Below are positions 27,432 through 37,865 of a stretch of DNA of 64,000 bases, one piece after another. The notes under the pieces were generated by a model, which saw only the letters and a program-made list of their open reading frames with translations, ran no database searches and was not told the origin of the DNA. Each line of letters starts with the position of its first letter. Position 1 is the first letter of the stretch. Source of the DNA: Streptococcus loxodontisalivarius (GTDB lineage: Bacteria; Bacillota; Bacilli; Lactobacillales; Streptococcaceae). A program made the translations under genes and the position numbers. The DNA is taken from positions 41,188 to 105,187 of the forward strand of contig NZ_JAFBEH010000002.1 of NCBI RefSeq assembly GCF_016908645.1, read 5' to 3'.

Positions 27432-27457
27432 GCAAGGGCCGCTATGGTCCTTGTTTT
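27432..27457 (+). terminator. terminator after MerR copy 2
   Basis: CAAGGGCC-gctat-GGTCCTTG with one G-U, then Ts. Confidence 0.85.
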
Positions 27458-27478
27458 TCTATACTCTTTTGATATAAT
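27451..27478 (+). promoter_or_regulatory. promoter of the TMEM175-like gene
   Basis: TTGTTT, 16-bp spacer, TATAAT, the -35 lying in the terminator's T tract. Confidence 0.6.
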
Positions 27479-27508
27479 GATTGGCAGTAATACATTCTGG
27501 AGTAACTC

Positions 27509-28213
27509 ATGAAAAAAATGATTGAACGTTTTGATACCTTAAGCGATGCTATTATTGCTATTGTCATGACGATTTTGGTTTTGGAAATTCAGGCGCCCAC
27601 GACTAGTGAGCAAATGCCTGATTTTATCAAAGAAGTCAGTCTCTTTCTGATTTCTTTTATTCTTTTAATCAATATTTGGTACCGTCGTACTAAGCTAATG
27701 AGTCGAACAGAAGTGAAAAAGATGGAGAGCCTTCTGCTGGATATTTCTGCTCATGGTCTTATGTCACTTTTCCCGCTGGCTATTAAGATGTTGGTTTCCT
27801 TTGAAATCCCCTGGGTGTCAGTTCTCTTCTTTGGTATTTTAAATGTTTTGGTTATCACACTTTTAAATCTGATTCCTATCATTGAGCAAGGGAGTAATTG
27901 GAAAGAAGATCAGCTTGAAACGATGGTCCACCAGTTTTACCACCATCGCATGACTTTGACACTTCTACTAAATCTCTTTATTATTCTATTGGCTTTTAGT
28001 CTTGGAAGATGGGGTGTCTATCTCTACTTAGGATTACCACTGGTCGATTTTTATGCTAACTATCGTCGTGATAAGCGATTTCATGAATATGTCAATCAGA
28101 ATTCTGAAGAATTTCAATCGATGTTCCGTGAACGTATGGAAGAGATGGAACGTCGAAGAAATCAAAAAGTTGAGAGTAGGCGTCTGGAAAAAGGTGACCA
28201 TAAATTTAAATAG
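27509..28213 (+). CDS. TMEM175/DUF1211-family membrane protein
   Basis: 234 residues. The first helix, RFDTLSDAIIAIVMTILVLE, matches the R..xFSDAx.AI..T.L.LE signature that forms the pore of bacterial TMEM175 K+ channels. These normally have six helices in one repeat and act as tetramers. Here about five to six helices are followed by a charged C-terminal tail (about 190-234). TGGAG precedes the ATG. Potassium conduction is inferred from family membership. Confidence 0.8.
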   Translation: MKKMIERFDTLSDAIIAIVMTILVLEIQAPTTSEQMPDFIKEVSLFLISFILLINIWYRRTKLMSRTEVKKMESLLLDISAHGLMSLFPLAIKMLVSFEIPWVSVLFFGILNVLVITLLNLIPIIEQGSNWKEDQLETMVHQFYHHRMTLTLLLNLFIILLAFSLGRWGVYLYLGLPLVDFYANYRRDKRFHEYVNQNSEEFQSMFRERMEEMERRRNQKVESRRLEKGDHKFK

Positions 28214-28235
28214 CTCTGCTATTTCACAAAAACTA

Positions 28236-28266
28236 AAAAACTCTATCCAATTGGGTAGGGTTTTCT
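28236..28266 (+). terminator. terminator after the TMEM175-like gene
   Basis: AAACTCTATCC-aatt-GGGTAGGGTTT stem with a mismatch, then Ts. Confidence 0.8.
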
Positions 28267-28275
28267 TTGGCTTTT

Positions 28276-28284
28276 TGCTATAAT
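28276..28284 (+). promoter_or_regulatory. aspS promoter (extended -10)
   Basis: TGCTATAAT with an 85-nt leader carrying AGGCA-gttt-TGCCT; no T-box motif. Confidence 0.6.
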
Positions 28285-28368
28285 AAAAAGGAATGAATAA
28301 AGGCAGTTTTGCCTGTGAAAGAAAGAGGCTAAGCGGATGGGCTTGGCTGAAAAGAGGTAATAGATTTT

Positions 28369-30123
28369 ATGAAACGTAGTATGTATGCTGGTCGTGTCCG
28401 TGCTGAGCACATCGGACAGGAAATCACCCTTAAAGGTTGGGTTGGTCGCCGTCGTGACCTAGGTGGACTCATCTTTATCGATTTGCGTGACCGTGAGGGC
28501 ATCATGCAGTTGGTTATCAATCCAGAGGAAGTCTCAGCTGAGCTTATGGCGACTGCTGAAAGCCTTCGTAATGAGTTTGTTGTTGAGGTGACAGGTCTTG
28601 TCGCTGAGCGTCAGCAAGCCAACGATAATTTGGCTACTGGACAGGTTGAGCTGCAAGTTACTAGCTTGACAGTTTTGAATACAGCTAAAACAACACCTTT
28701 TGAAATCAAGGATGGTGTTGAAGTGTCAGATGATAACCGTCTTAAATACCGTTACCTTGACCTTCGTCGTCCAGAAATGCTTGAAAACTTCAAGTTGCGT
28801 GCCAAAGTGACTCACTCAATTCGTAACTACCTTGACGAGCTTGAGTTTATCGATGTGGAAACACCAATGTTGACCAAATCAACTCCAGAAGGAGCACGTG
28901 ACTATCTTGTGCCATCTCGTGTTAGTCAAGGTCACTTCTATGCCCTTCCACAGAGTCCACAAATTACAAAACAGCTTTTGATGAATGCTGGTTTTGATCG
29001 CTACTACCAAATTGTTAAATGCTTCCGTGATGAAGATTTGCGTGGAGACCGTCAACCTGAGTTTACACAAGTTGACTTGGAAACATCATTCCTTAACGAC
29101 CAAGAAATCCAAGATATCGTGGAAGGTATGATTGCCAAAGTCATGAAAGATACTAAGGGAATCGACGTTACTCTACCATTCCCACGTATGGCTTACGATG
29201 ATGCAATGAATCTTTATGGTTCAGATAAACCTGATACACGTTTTGACATGCTTTTACAAGACTTGACAGAGGTTGTCAAGAATGTTGACTTCAAAGTCTT
29301 CTCTGAAGCAGCGGCAGTTAAAGCTATCGTCGTAAAAGGAAATGCCGACAAATACTCACGTAAAGACATCGATAAGATGACTGAGTTTGCTAAACAATTC
29401 GGTGCTAAGGGTCTTGCTTGGGTTAAAGTGACTGATGGAGCTATCGCTGGACCAGTTGCTAAATTCTTGACAGCAATCGAAGATAGATTGACAAGTGCTT
29501 TACAACTTGAAGAGAATGACTTGGTTCTCTTCGTAGCTGATACGCTTGAAGTTGCTAACAATACACTCGGTGCCCTTCGTGGACGTATTGCTAAAGAGCT
29601 TGACTTGATTGACAACTCTAAATTCAACTTCCTCTGGGTTATCGATTGGCCAATGTTTGAATGGTCTGAAGAAGAAGATCGTTACATGTCTGCTCACCAC
29701 CCGTTCACATTGCCAACAGAAGAGTCAGCCCACGAGCTTGAAGGTGATCTTGCTAAGGTACGTGCGGTTGCTTACGATATCGTTCTTAACGGTTATGAGC
29801 TCGGTGGTGGAAGTCTTCGTATCAACCAAAAAGACATGCAAGAACGCATGTTTAAAGCACTCGGTTTCTCAGCAGAGGATGCTAATGAACAGTTTGGTTT
29901 CCTTTTGGAAGCAATGGATTACGGTTTCCCACCACACGGTGGACTTGCTATCGGACTTGACCGTTTTGTCATGCTCCTTGCAGGTAAGGACAATATCCGT
30001 GAAGTGATTGCCTTCCCTAAAAACAATAAGGCTTCTGACCCAATGACCCAAGCACCAAGTGTCGTAGCTGACAAGCAACTTGATGAATTGGCTTTGGGCA
30101 TCAATCTCAGTTCAGAGGACTAA
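28369..30123 (+). CDS. aspS: aspartyl-tRNA synthetase
   Basis: 584 residues: N-terminal OB-fold anticodon domain (about 1-105, [20 protein letters not shown]), class II catalytic core with [16 protein letters not shown] (motif 2), a GAD insertion domain (about 280-420) and motif 3 [15 protein letters not shown]. Charges tRNA-Asp; most streptococci also use Gln amidotransfer for other tRNAs, and the discriminating status is not readable here. AAAGAGG precedes the ATG. No terminator is evident before the YitT genes 80 nt on, so read-through is possible. Confidence 0.97.
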   Translation: MKRSMYAGRVRAEHIGQEITLKGWVGRRRDLGGLIFIDLRDREGIMQLVINPEEVSAELMATAESLRNEFVVEVTGLVAERQQANDNLATGQVELQVTSLTVLNTAKTTPFEIKDGVEVSDDNRLKYRYLDLRRPEMLENFKLRAKVTHSIRNYLDELEFIDVETPMLTKSTPEGARDYLVPSRVSQGHFYALPQSPQITKQLLMNAGFDRYYQIVKCFRDEDLRGDRQPEFTQVDLETSFLNDQEIQDIVEGMIAKVMKDTKGIDVTLPFPRMAYDDAMNLYGSDKPDTRFDMLLQDLTEVVKNVDFKVFSEAAAVKAIVVKGNADKYSRKDIDKMTEFAKQFGAKGLAWVKVTDGAIAGPVAKFLTAIEDRLTSALQLEENDLVLFVADTLEVANNTLGALRGRIAKELDLIDNSKFNFLWVIDWPMFEWSEEEDRYMSAHHPFTLPTEESAHELEGDLAKVRAVAYDIVLNGYELGGGSLRINQKDMQERMFKALGFSAEDANEQFGFLLEAMDYGFPPHGGLAIGLDRFVMLLAGKDNIREVIAFPKNNKASDPMTQAPSVVADKQLDELALGINLSSED

Positions 30124-30204
30124 GAGACAACTGTTTAGTCATTTAGATTCTTATTTTTCTGAGTTCCCTCTCAGTGCCAAGGACTTCTTACAAGGAAACC
30201 TATT

Positions 30205-31146
30205 ATGAACCGAAAAACATCGTTTAAGAAGAAACTCAAGTATTTTATTAGTCGAGAAGCTAAGAAGGTTGGCCTTTTGAAGACCCTTAGAAGTATTTCA
30301 AGAGAAAAATATGCAGAGAAGATTTCCGCTTCTCTGCTTTATGGTCTTCTTTCTGCAATCGCTGTCAATTTTTTCTTCCAGCCTGGTCATGTCTATTCTA
30401 GCGGTGTGACGGGTCTGGCTCAGGTCCTCTCAGCTCTCAGTCAGAGAACTTTGGGCTTTGAGATCCCTGTCTCTGTGACTTTCTACGCCATAAACCTGCC
30501 ACTTTTGATTTTGGCTTGGTACAAGATTGGTCACAAGTTTACAGTCTTTACCTTTATCACCGTTACCCTCAGTTCGGTCTTTATTCAGTTGGTTCCAAAG
30601 GTAACGCTGACGCAGGATCCCTTGATCAATGCCATCTTTGGAGGTCTGGTTATGGGGACTGGGATAGGTTATGGGCTGCGCTCACGCATTTCCAGTGGAG
30701 GGACAGATATTGTCAGTCTAACCATCCGTAAGAAAACAGGTCGTGATGTGGGACGTATCTCTCTCATGGTAAATGGAGCTATCATGGTTTTTGCAGGTCT
30801 CTTGTTCGGCTGGCAATACGCCCTCTATTCAATGATTACAATCTTTGTATCAAGTCGTGTGACGGATGCCATTTACACCAAACAAAAGAAAATGCAGGCC
30901 ATGATTGTAACCAGTCATCCTGATCGCGTTGTCAAGATGATTCACAAGAAACTCCATCGAGGCGTCACCTGTATCAATGATGCCGAAGGAACCTACAACC
31001 ATGAGAAGAAAGCTGTGCTATTAGCCATTATTACCCGAGAAGAGTACAGTGATTTTAAATACTACATGAGCAAGACAGATCCTAAAGCCTTTGTATCTGT
31101 CGCTGAGAATGTGCATGTTATGGGACGATTTGTGGATATGGATTAG
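30205..31146 (+). CDS. YitT/DUF161 family membrane protein 1
   Basis: 313 residues. A basic N-terminal extension (about 1-40) precedes five to six helices (YitT membrane domain) and a C-terminal DUF2179 domain (about 215-310) with HRGVTCINDAEGTYNHEKK. First of three tandem homologues and the most divergent. Function of the family is unknown; transport has been proposed. AAGGAAA precedes the ATG. Confidence 0.88.
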   Translation: MNRKTSFKKKLKYFISREAKKVGLLKTLRSISREKYAEKISASLLYGLLSAIAVNFFFQPGHVYSSGVTGLAQVLSALSQRTLGFEIPVSVTFYAINLPLLILAWYKIGHKFTVFTFITVTLSSVFIQLVPKVTLTQDPLINAIFGGLVMGTGIGYGLRSRISSGGTDIVSLTIRKKTGRDVGRISLMVNGAIMVFAGLLFGWQYALYSMITIFVSSRVTDAIYTKQKKMQAMIVTSHPDRVVKMIHKKLHRGVTCINDAEGTYNHEKKAVLLAIITREEYSDFKYYMSKTDPKAFVSVAENVHVMGRFVDMD

Positions 31147-31173
31147 TTGCTAAGAGATGTTTTAGGAGAAATC

Positions 31174-32055
31174 ATGCAGGTTGATTATACATTTAGACTA
31201 AGAAATTTTATTATGATTGCCTTGGGGGCGGCTATCTACGCCTTTGGTTTTGTTTATTTCAACATGGCTAATAATATTGCTGCCAATGGGATTGCAGGTT
31301 TGACCCTTGTTTTTCATGCACTCTTTGGGATTGATCCGACCTATACTGGTTATCTGGTCAATCTTCCCTTGGTCTGTCTAGGAGCCTATCTGTTTGGCAG
31401 GAAGGCTATGGTTTACACGATTGAGGGTATCGCCTCTATGTACTTTTTCATCTGGCTATTTCAAAGACTGCCTCTCTATGTTGATTTGCAGCAGGATAAT
31501 CTGGTGATTTCTTTGATTGCAGGGATAATAGCAGGGCTGGGAGGCGGCTTGGTCTTTCGTTTTGGCGGTACTATCGGTGGCTCTGATATCATTGCAAGGG
31601 TTATTGAGGATAAGTTTGGTATTCAACTTAACCAAGCCTTGCTGGGTTTTGATGTGTTTGTCATGGTACTATCTTTGACCTATATTTCCATTCCTCAGAT
31701 GATGTATGCCTTGATTGCTAGTTTTATGTATAGTCAGGTTGTCAATCTCATCCAAAATGGTGGTTATGCTGTGCGTGGAATGATTATTATTTCAGATCAA
31801 GCGGAAGCTATTTCCCAACACATCATGGAAGACTTGGGTCGAGGTGTGACCTATCTTAAGGGCGAGGGAGCTTATTCTGGTCAGGAGAAGAAGGTGATGT
31901 ATGTGGTGCTCAGTCCCACAGATGCTAGAGAGGTCAAGCGTCTGGTTGAGGAGATTGATCAGAAGGCCTTTCTTTCCATCTTCAATGTGGATGAGGTTGT
32001 TAGTCCAGAATTTATCGCTTCTCGTAGTAAATATCGCAAACAAGTAAAAGTTTAG
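31174..32055 (+). CDS. YitT/DUF161 family membrane protein 2
   Basis: 293 residues from the ATG after TTAGGAG; a TTG directly at the upstream stop (31147) would add nine but has no ribosome site. Helical YitT domain (about 8-190) with GGTIGGSDIIARVIEDKFG, then DUF2179 (about 205-290) with GRGVTYLKGEGAYSGQEKK. Starts 27 nt after YitT 1, one operon. It shares with YitT 3 the opening (A)LGIAIY.FGFVHFNMAN pattern. Confidence 0.88.
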   Translation: MQVDYTFRLRNFIMIALGAAIYAFGFVYFNMANNIAANGIAGLTLVFHALFGIDPTYTGYLVNLPLVCLGAYLFGRKAMVYTIEGIASMYFFIWLFQRLPLYVDLQQDNLVISLIAGIIAGLGGGLVFRFGGTIGGSDIIARVIEDKFGIQLNQALLGFDVFVMVLSLTYISIPQMMYALIASFMYSQVVNLIQNGGYAVRGMIIISDQAEAISQHIMEDLGRGVTYLKGEGAYSGQEKKVMYVVLSPTDAREVKRLVEEIDQKAFLSIFNVDEVVSPEFIASRSKYRKQVKV

Positions 32056-32064
32056 GGAGGATTT

Positions 32065-32934
32065 ATGTTAGAAAAGAAAAGACAGGTTAGGGATCTGATT
32101 TTGATTGCCTTGGGGATTGCTATCTATACCTTCGGCTTTGTTCATTTCAATATGGCAAATCACTTGGCAGAAGGGGGGATTTCAGGGATTACACTGATTA
32201 TCCATGCCCTGCTTGGTATCAATCCAGCCTATTCCTCTCTTCTGATTAACATTCCTCTTTTTGTCTTGGGAGCTCGGGTTTTAGGGAAAAAATCGCTAGC
32301 GCTAACGATTTATGGAACTGTACTTATGTCAGTTTTCATCTGGTTTTGGCAGCTGGTTCCTCTTAATCTTGGTCTGGAAGACGACATGATGTTGGTTGCA
32401 GTTGTAGCTGGTCTCTTTTCTGGTGCGGGGAGTGGTCTTGTCTTTCGCTACGGGGCTACTACTGGTGGGACTGACATTATTGGTCGTGTGGTCGAGGAGA
32501 AATTCGGCTTCAAACTTGGTCAGACCCTTCTCTTTATTGATGTTATCGTTTTGGTGGCATCGCTGAGCTATATTGATTTGAAGCACATGCTCTACACGCT
32601 TGTTGTGAGCTTCGTCTTCAGTCAGGTTTTGACCATCGTTCAAAATGGTGGTTACACCATTCGTGGTATGCTGATTGTGACAGAGAAATCCGAAGAAGCT
32701 GCGCAAGCCATTCTCAAAGAAATCAACCGAGGTGTGACCTACTTCAAGGGTCAGGGAGCCTATTCAGGGCGTGATCGCAAGGTGCTTTATGTGGTGCTCA
32801 ATCCAGGTGAAGTCCGTGATGTCAAGGCTATCCTGGCAGAAATTGACCCAGATGCCTTCATCTCAGTTATCGATGTTGATGAAGTTGTCAGCTCCGATTT
32901 TAAAATTAGACGAAAAAATTATGATAAAGTATAG
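32065..32934 (+). CDS. YitT/DUF161 family membrane protein 3
   Basis: 289 residues with the same order of parts: membrane domain with TTGGTDIIGRVVEEKFG, then DUF2179 with NRGVTYFKGQGAYSGRDRK. GGGAGG precedes the ATG, 9 nt after YitT 2. YitT 2 and 3 look like a recent tandem duplication relative to YitT 1. A terminator closes the operon. Confidence 0.88.
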   Translation: MLEKKRQVRDLILIALGIAIYTFGFVHFNMANHLAEGGISGITLIIHALLGINPAYSSLLINIPLFVLGARVLGKKSLALTIYGTVLMSVFIWFWQLVPLNLGLEDDMMLVAVVAGLFSGAGSGLVFRYGATTGGTDIIGRVVEEKFGFKLGQTLLFIDVIVLVASLSYIDLKHMLYTLVVSFVFSQVLTIVQNGGYTIRGMLIVTEKSEEAAQAILKEINRGVTYFKGQGAYSGRDRKVLYVVLNPGEVRDVKAILAEIDPDAFISVIDVDEVVSSDFKIRRKNYDKV

Positions 32935-32935
32935 A

Positions 32936-32963
32936 AACTGGGATGACCTCCCAGTTTTTTTGA
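32936..32963 (+). terminator. terminator of the YitT operon
   Basis: AAACTGGGA-tgacc-TCCCAGTTT followed by Ts. Confidence 0.92.
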
Positions 32964-33004
32964 TACTATCCTCTTAAAAAGTGATACTATCGGAGGAATA
33001 TAAA

Positions 33005-33019
33005 AGTAAGCGCTTGCAA
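33005..33019 (+). promoter_or_regulatory. CcpA cre site
   Basis: AGTAAGCGCTTGCAA fits the cre consensus WTGNAARCGNWWWCAW well and overlaps the -35 (TTGCAA, 33014-33019) of the PTS promoter, a repressing position. Confidence 0.8.
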
Positions 33020-33042
33020 AATCAAGAGAAGTGATTTATGAT
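33014..33042 (+). promoter_or_regulatory. PTS operon promoter
   Basis: TTGCAA, 17-bp spacer, TATGAT. Confidence 0.65.
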
Positions 33043-33052
33043 AGTGCTATAA

Positions 33053-33074
33053 GGATTGTTACTGATTAACAGGC

Positions 33075-33081
<7 letters not shown>
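33053..33081 (+). promoter_or_regulatory. ribonucleic antiterminator (RAT) of LicT/BglG type
   Basis: GGATTGTTACTGATTAACAG then GCAAAACCT closely matches the licS/bgl RAT. Its 3' arm overlaps the terminator's left arm, so binding of a BglG-family protein would prevent termination. Confidence 0.9.
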
Positions 33082-34595
<1,514 letters not shown>

Positions 34596-34601
34596 ACAGT
34601 G

Positions 34602-34643
34602 AAAGATAATATGCCCGTTTTCTGTGGTGTATTATCTTTTCTG
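34602..34643 (+). terminator. terminator-like hairpin after the PTS gene
   Basis: AAAGATAAT/ATTATCTTT stem of 9 bp with a 20-nt loop and Ts; may be only a partial stop, as the esterase gene has no clear promoter of its own. Confidence 0.6.
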
Positions 34644-34690
34644 TCTTTATATAAGCGTTTTAATGATTGAGAAAATGAGAGGTTTTAGAA

Positions 34691-36199
34691 ATGAAAAAAT
34701 CCCTGTCAAAAACATTAGTTGTTAGTTTTCTAGGAGGAGTTAGTTTACTAGGTGCAGCTAGCTCACCTGTTGCCGCACAAGAATCTGTTTCCATTTCTGA
34801 CACAGCTATCGTTATTCAAGGTTACGAATTTGGTCCAGCAGTTCCCAAGATTGTACTCACTCTGGACAAGGCAGTGTCTTCGGTATCGAAAGAAGACTTA
34901 AAAGTGGAGACTGCTGGCGTGGAGCGTCAAGTTCAAAAGGTCTATCTATCAGATAAGGATGGAGATAAGACAGATAAGTCTAGTAAGTATATTACGATCC
35001 AGATGCCGGTGACTTTCAATACTGAGGCAAATGCTGCAGAAGCAACGCCATTTTCTTATAGTATGGAAACTTATCAGAATAATTGGGTGAGCACTTATCC
35101 TGTATCCATCCAGAATCTAAAAGTGACGTCAAATAAGGAAACCCTAGAGCTTGATAGTGATAGCGATGCTATTTCCAATCGTCAGTCTAAGCAATTAGCT
35201 GCCTTTAACAATCGCTCGAGCTACTCAGGAATCTACACCAATCCATTGACTCAGGCGGAGGAGGAGCTAACTCTGAACTATGCAGCCTACGAGCCTGAAA
35301 AGCTAGAATCAGGTGCTAAAAATCCCTTGATTATCTGGCTTCATGGTCAGGGGGAGGGTGGAACGGATACTGATATCACCCTATTGGGCAATGAGGTTAC
35401 TGCCTTAACAAGCAAGTCTATCCAGTCTCACTTTACAGCTGGGAAACAAAGCGGTGCTTACGTTTTAGCAGTTCAGACACCAACTTATTGGATGGATGAG
35501 GGAGATGGAACAAATGGAGCTGGCGCAGGCAATTCACGCTATACAGAGATTCTGATGGATACCATCAAGGACTATGTTGCCAACCATCCAGATGTTGATA
35601 GTAATCGTATCTATTTGACCGGTGGTTCTAACGGAGGTTACATGACCTTAAACCTAGCAATCCATAATCCTGGTTACTTTGCTGCTCTAGTACCCCAAGC
35701 AGCTGCTTATTCATACTACCAATACGAACGCAATGAAGATGGAACTTATGTGACGGTACCTAGCGATACAAGTCTCTCAGGCACAGACTTTGTTCCAACC
35801 AATCAGATTAATTTTGACCAAGACCAGATCAACGCCCTTAAGGACACTCCAATTTGGTTTATCCACGCAGCTAATGATACTGTCGTAGATCCAAGTAAGT
35901 ATGCCCTTCCAGTCTATAAGGCTTTGGTTGATAGCGGAGCTAGCAACAAGTGGTTCTCATACTATGAGTCAGTAGAAGGTAGTGATATGAAAAATGTTTC
36001 ATATTTGGGACACTGGTCATGGATTTACTTCTTTAATAACCAAGTTTCAGGAGTGCAGGATCCTAATGCAGTTAAAAGCGCCAGCGATTTAACAGGCTTT
36101 AGCCCAGACAATAAAGATCAAGGAGGTAGCTCACAAGCAAGTGTAGGAGACACCAGCTATCAAAATATTTTTGATTGGATGAATGCTCAAGAAAAATAG
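34691..36199 (+). CDS. secreted alpha/beta-hydrolase esterase
   Basis: 502 residues. Signal peptide (about 1-29, ending PVAAQ), an Ig-like N-terminal domain (about 33-140) and an alpha/beta hydrolase (about 160-465). The nucleophile is Ser313 in GGSNGG, with Asp396 (ANDTVVDP) and His441 (LGHWSW) as plausible partners; LHGQGEGG forms the oxyanion loop. This matches the Est1E/feruloyl-esterase-like group. There is no wall anchor, so it is probably released. It is followed after 10 nt by the DUF1593 lipoprotein, one operon. Substrate unknown; a plant or host acyl-sugar is possible. Confidence 0.82.
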   Translation: MKKSLSKTLVVSFLGGVSLLGAASSPVAAQESVSISDTAIVIQGYEFGPAVPKIVLTLDKAVSSVSKEDLKVETAGVERQVQKVYLSDKDGDKTDKSSKYITIQMPVTFNTEANAAEATPFSYSMETYQNNWVSTYPVSIQNLKVTSNKETLELDSDSDAISNRQSKQLAAFNNRSSYSGIYTNPLTQAEEELTLNYAAYEPEKLESGAKNPLIIWLHGQGEGGTDTDITLLGNEVTALTSKSIQSHFTAGKQSGAYVLAVQTPTYWMDEGDGTNGAGAGNSRYTEILMDTIKDYVANHPDVDSNRIYLTGGSNGGYMTLNLAIHNPGYFAALVPQAAAYSYYQYERNEDGTYVTVPSDTSLSGTDFVPTNQINFDQDQINALKDTPIWFIHAANDTVVDPSKYALPVYKALVDSGASNKWFSYYESVEGSDMKNVSYLGHWSWIYFFNNQVSGVQDPNAVKSASDLTGFSPDNKDQGGSSQASVGDTSYQNIFDWMNAQEK

Positions 36200-36209
36200 G
36201 AGTAAAAAG

Positions 36210-37826
36210 ATGAAGATGAAAAGATTAGTAGCACTCGGTGTGACGGGATTAGCTTGTCTAGCTTTGGTGGCTTGTTCAAGTCAGACAGATAGCAGTAAGG
36301 ATACGACGACTTCCTCAAGTCAGAAAGAGACTAGCCAGACCATAAAGACAGCTAGTGATGGCAAGTACCGTACAGTCATTACGACAGATGGTGAAGTTGA
36401 TGATATGAATTCAATGATTCGTTATCTTTACTATGCTAATGAGATGGATTTGGTGGGGATTGTTTTGACCAGCTCGACCTATCACTATGCGGGAGATAGT
36501 GAGAGGGGGATTGAGCCTTATCGTTGGACGGGGACTGATTGGATTTATAAAATGCTGGACGCTTATGAACAGGTTCAACCGAATCTTTCCAAGCATGCGG
36601 AAGGTTATCCAACCGCAGATGAGCTCCGCAATATGACCAAAATTGGAAATATCAGCAACGTTGGCGAGATGGATGAAGTTACCGAAGGGTCAGAATACCT
36701 CAAGAATCTTTTCTTAGACGAGGATGATTCAACTCTCTTTGTACAAACTTGGGGAGGTACTAATACCACTGCGCGTGCTCTTAAATCCATTGAGGAAGAA
36801 TACAAGGATACGGACCAGTGGGATACGATTCAGCAGAAAATCTATGACAAGCTCGTGCTTTACATCATTCTAGATCAGGATGATAGCTATAAAGATTATA
36901 TTGCTAAATCATGGCCAGACCTACAGATTATCAATGACCAATCAAGTTTCTGGTATTTTGCTTATCTCTGGCAGAGAAATGATGCTGCTTTGACAACAAC
37001 TTTACAGGCAGACTGGCAGAAGGAAAATATTCTTGATAATCATGGACCGCTTCTAGATCTTTATGCTTCCATGGGAGATGGGAATTTGATTGATGGCGAG
37101 CTAGAAGAAGAACAGCGTGGCTCTAGTGATTATCTGGCAGCAAATCCGAATTATAATCAGTACGACTTTATCTCAGAAGGGGATTCACCATCCTACTTCT
37201 ATCTCTTCCAGAATGGTCTTAATGATGTGACCCATCCAGAATACGGTGGCTGGGGTGGTCGATTTGGTCTAGTCAGTGACAATCTTTACCAAAATAATCA
37301 ATTAGACTACAATCCTTATAGCAAACAATTTGAGTCTCAGTATACCTTGACGCGTTGGATTACAGATATCAATAATGATTTTGCTACGCGAGCTGACTGG
37401 GGAGTGGCTGAAAATTATGCTGACGCTAACCATGCTCCTGAAGCCACCGTCACAGAGGGCACAGCCTTGACTACCAAAGCGGGTGAAAAGGTGAGTCTAA
37501 CAGCAGAAGCAAGCGATCCTGATGGCAACCAAGTTACTTACAAGTGGTGGCGCTATTTTGAGGCTGATACCTATCAAGAGTACAAGGGGGATAGCCAGGT
37601 TGTTGAGAGCACTCAGGACGGTCTTTCTCTAGGCTGGACACGTCAGTTGGATAAGGATGAGGTGGTAGACCCTATTAGCCTTAGTAATGCTGACACCAAT
37701 AAGGTGAGCTTTACCGTGCCAGAAGATGCTAAATCAGGTGATACCCTCCATATGATTTTGGAAGTTCAAGATGATGGAGCACATCAACTTAAAGCTTATC
37801 AACGAGTGGTTATCACAGTTGAATAG
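36210..37826 (+). CDS. DUF1593 lipoprotein (nucleoside hydrolase-like)
   Basis: 538 residues from the ATG after TAGGAG; a frame from 36183 inside the esterase gene is less likely. Lipobox LALVAC-S near residue 22 predicts a lipid-anchored surface protein. DUF1593 (about 53-360) starts with RTVITTDGEVDDMNS, an Asp-rich motif like that of inosine-uridine nucleoside hydrolases; the C-terminal part (about 410-538) is an Ig/cadherin-like domain with ASDPDGNQVTYKWW. Probably a glycoside-cleaving enzyme at the cell surface feeding the PTS. Activity is inferred. Confidence 0.82.
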   Translation: MKMKRLVALGVTGLACLALVACSSQTDSSKDTTTSSSQKETSQTIKTASDGKYRTVITTDGEVDDMNSMIRYLYYANEMDLVGIVLTSSTYHYAGDSERGIEPYRWTGTDWIYKMLDAYEQVQPNLSKHAEGYPTADELRNMTKIGNISNVGEMDEVTEGSEYLKNLFLDEDDSTLFVQTWGGTNTTARALKSIEEEYKDTDQWDTIQQKIYDKLVLYIILDQDDSYKDYIAKSWPDLQIINDQSSFWYFAYLWQRNDAALTTTLQADWQKENILDNHGPLLDLYASMGDGNLIDGELEEEQRGSSDYLAANPNYNQYDFISEGDSPSYFYLFQNGLNDVTHPEYGGWGGRFGLVSDNLYQNNQLDYNPYSKQFESQYTLTRWITDINNDFATRADWGVAENYADANHAPEATVTEGTALTTKAGEKVSLTAEASDPDGNQVTYKWWRYFEADTYQEYKGDSQVVESTQDGLSLGWTRQLDKDEVVDPISLSNADTNKVSFTVPEDAKSGDTLHMILEVQDDGAHQLKAYQRVVITVE

Positions 37827-37831
37827 AATAT

Positions 37832-37863
37832 GAAAAAACGAAGCCAAAACAGCTTCGTTTTTC
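37832..37863. terminator. bidirectional terminator (DUF1593 / argS)
   Basis: AAAAACGAAGC-caaaaca-GCTTCGTTTTT, with A and T runs on both sides of the stem. Confidence 0.92.
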
Positions 37864-37865
37864 TA

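Noticed and set aside
29214..29627. 137-codon frame on the minus strand
   Set aside because: Antisense shadow of aspS; the composition follows the aspS codons.
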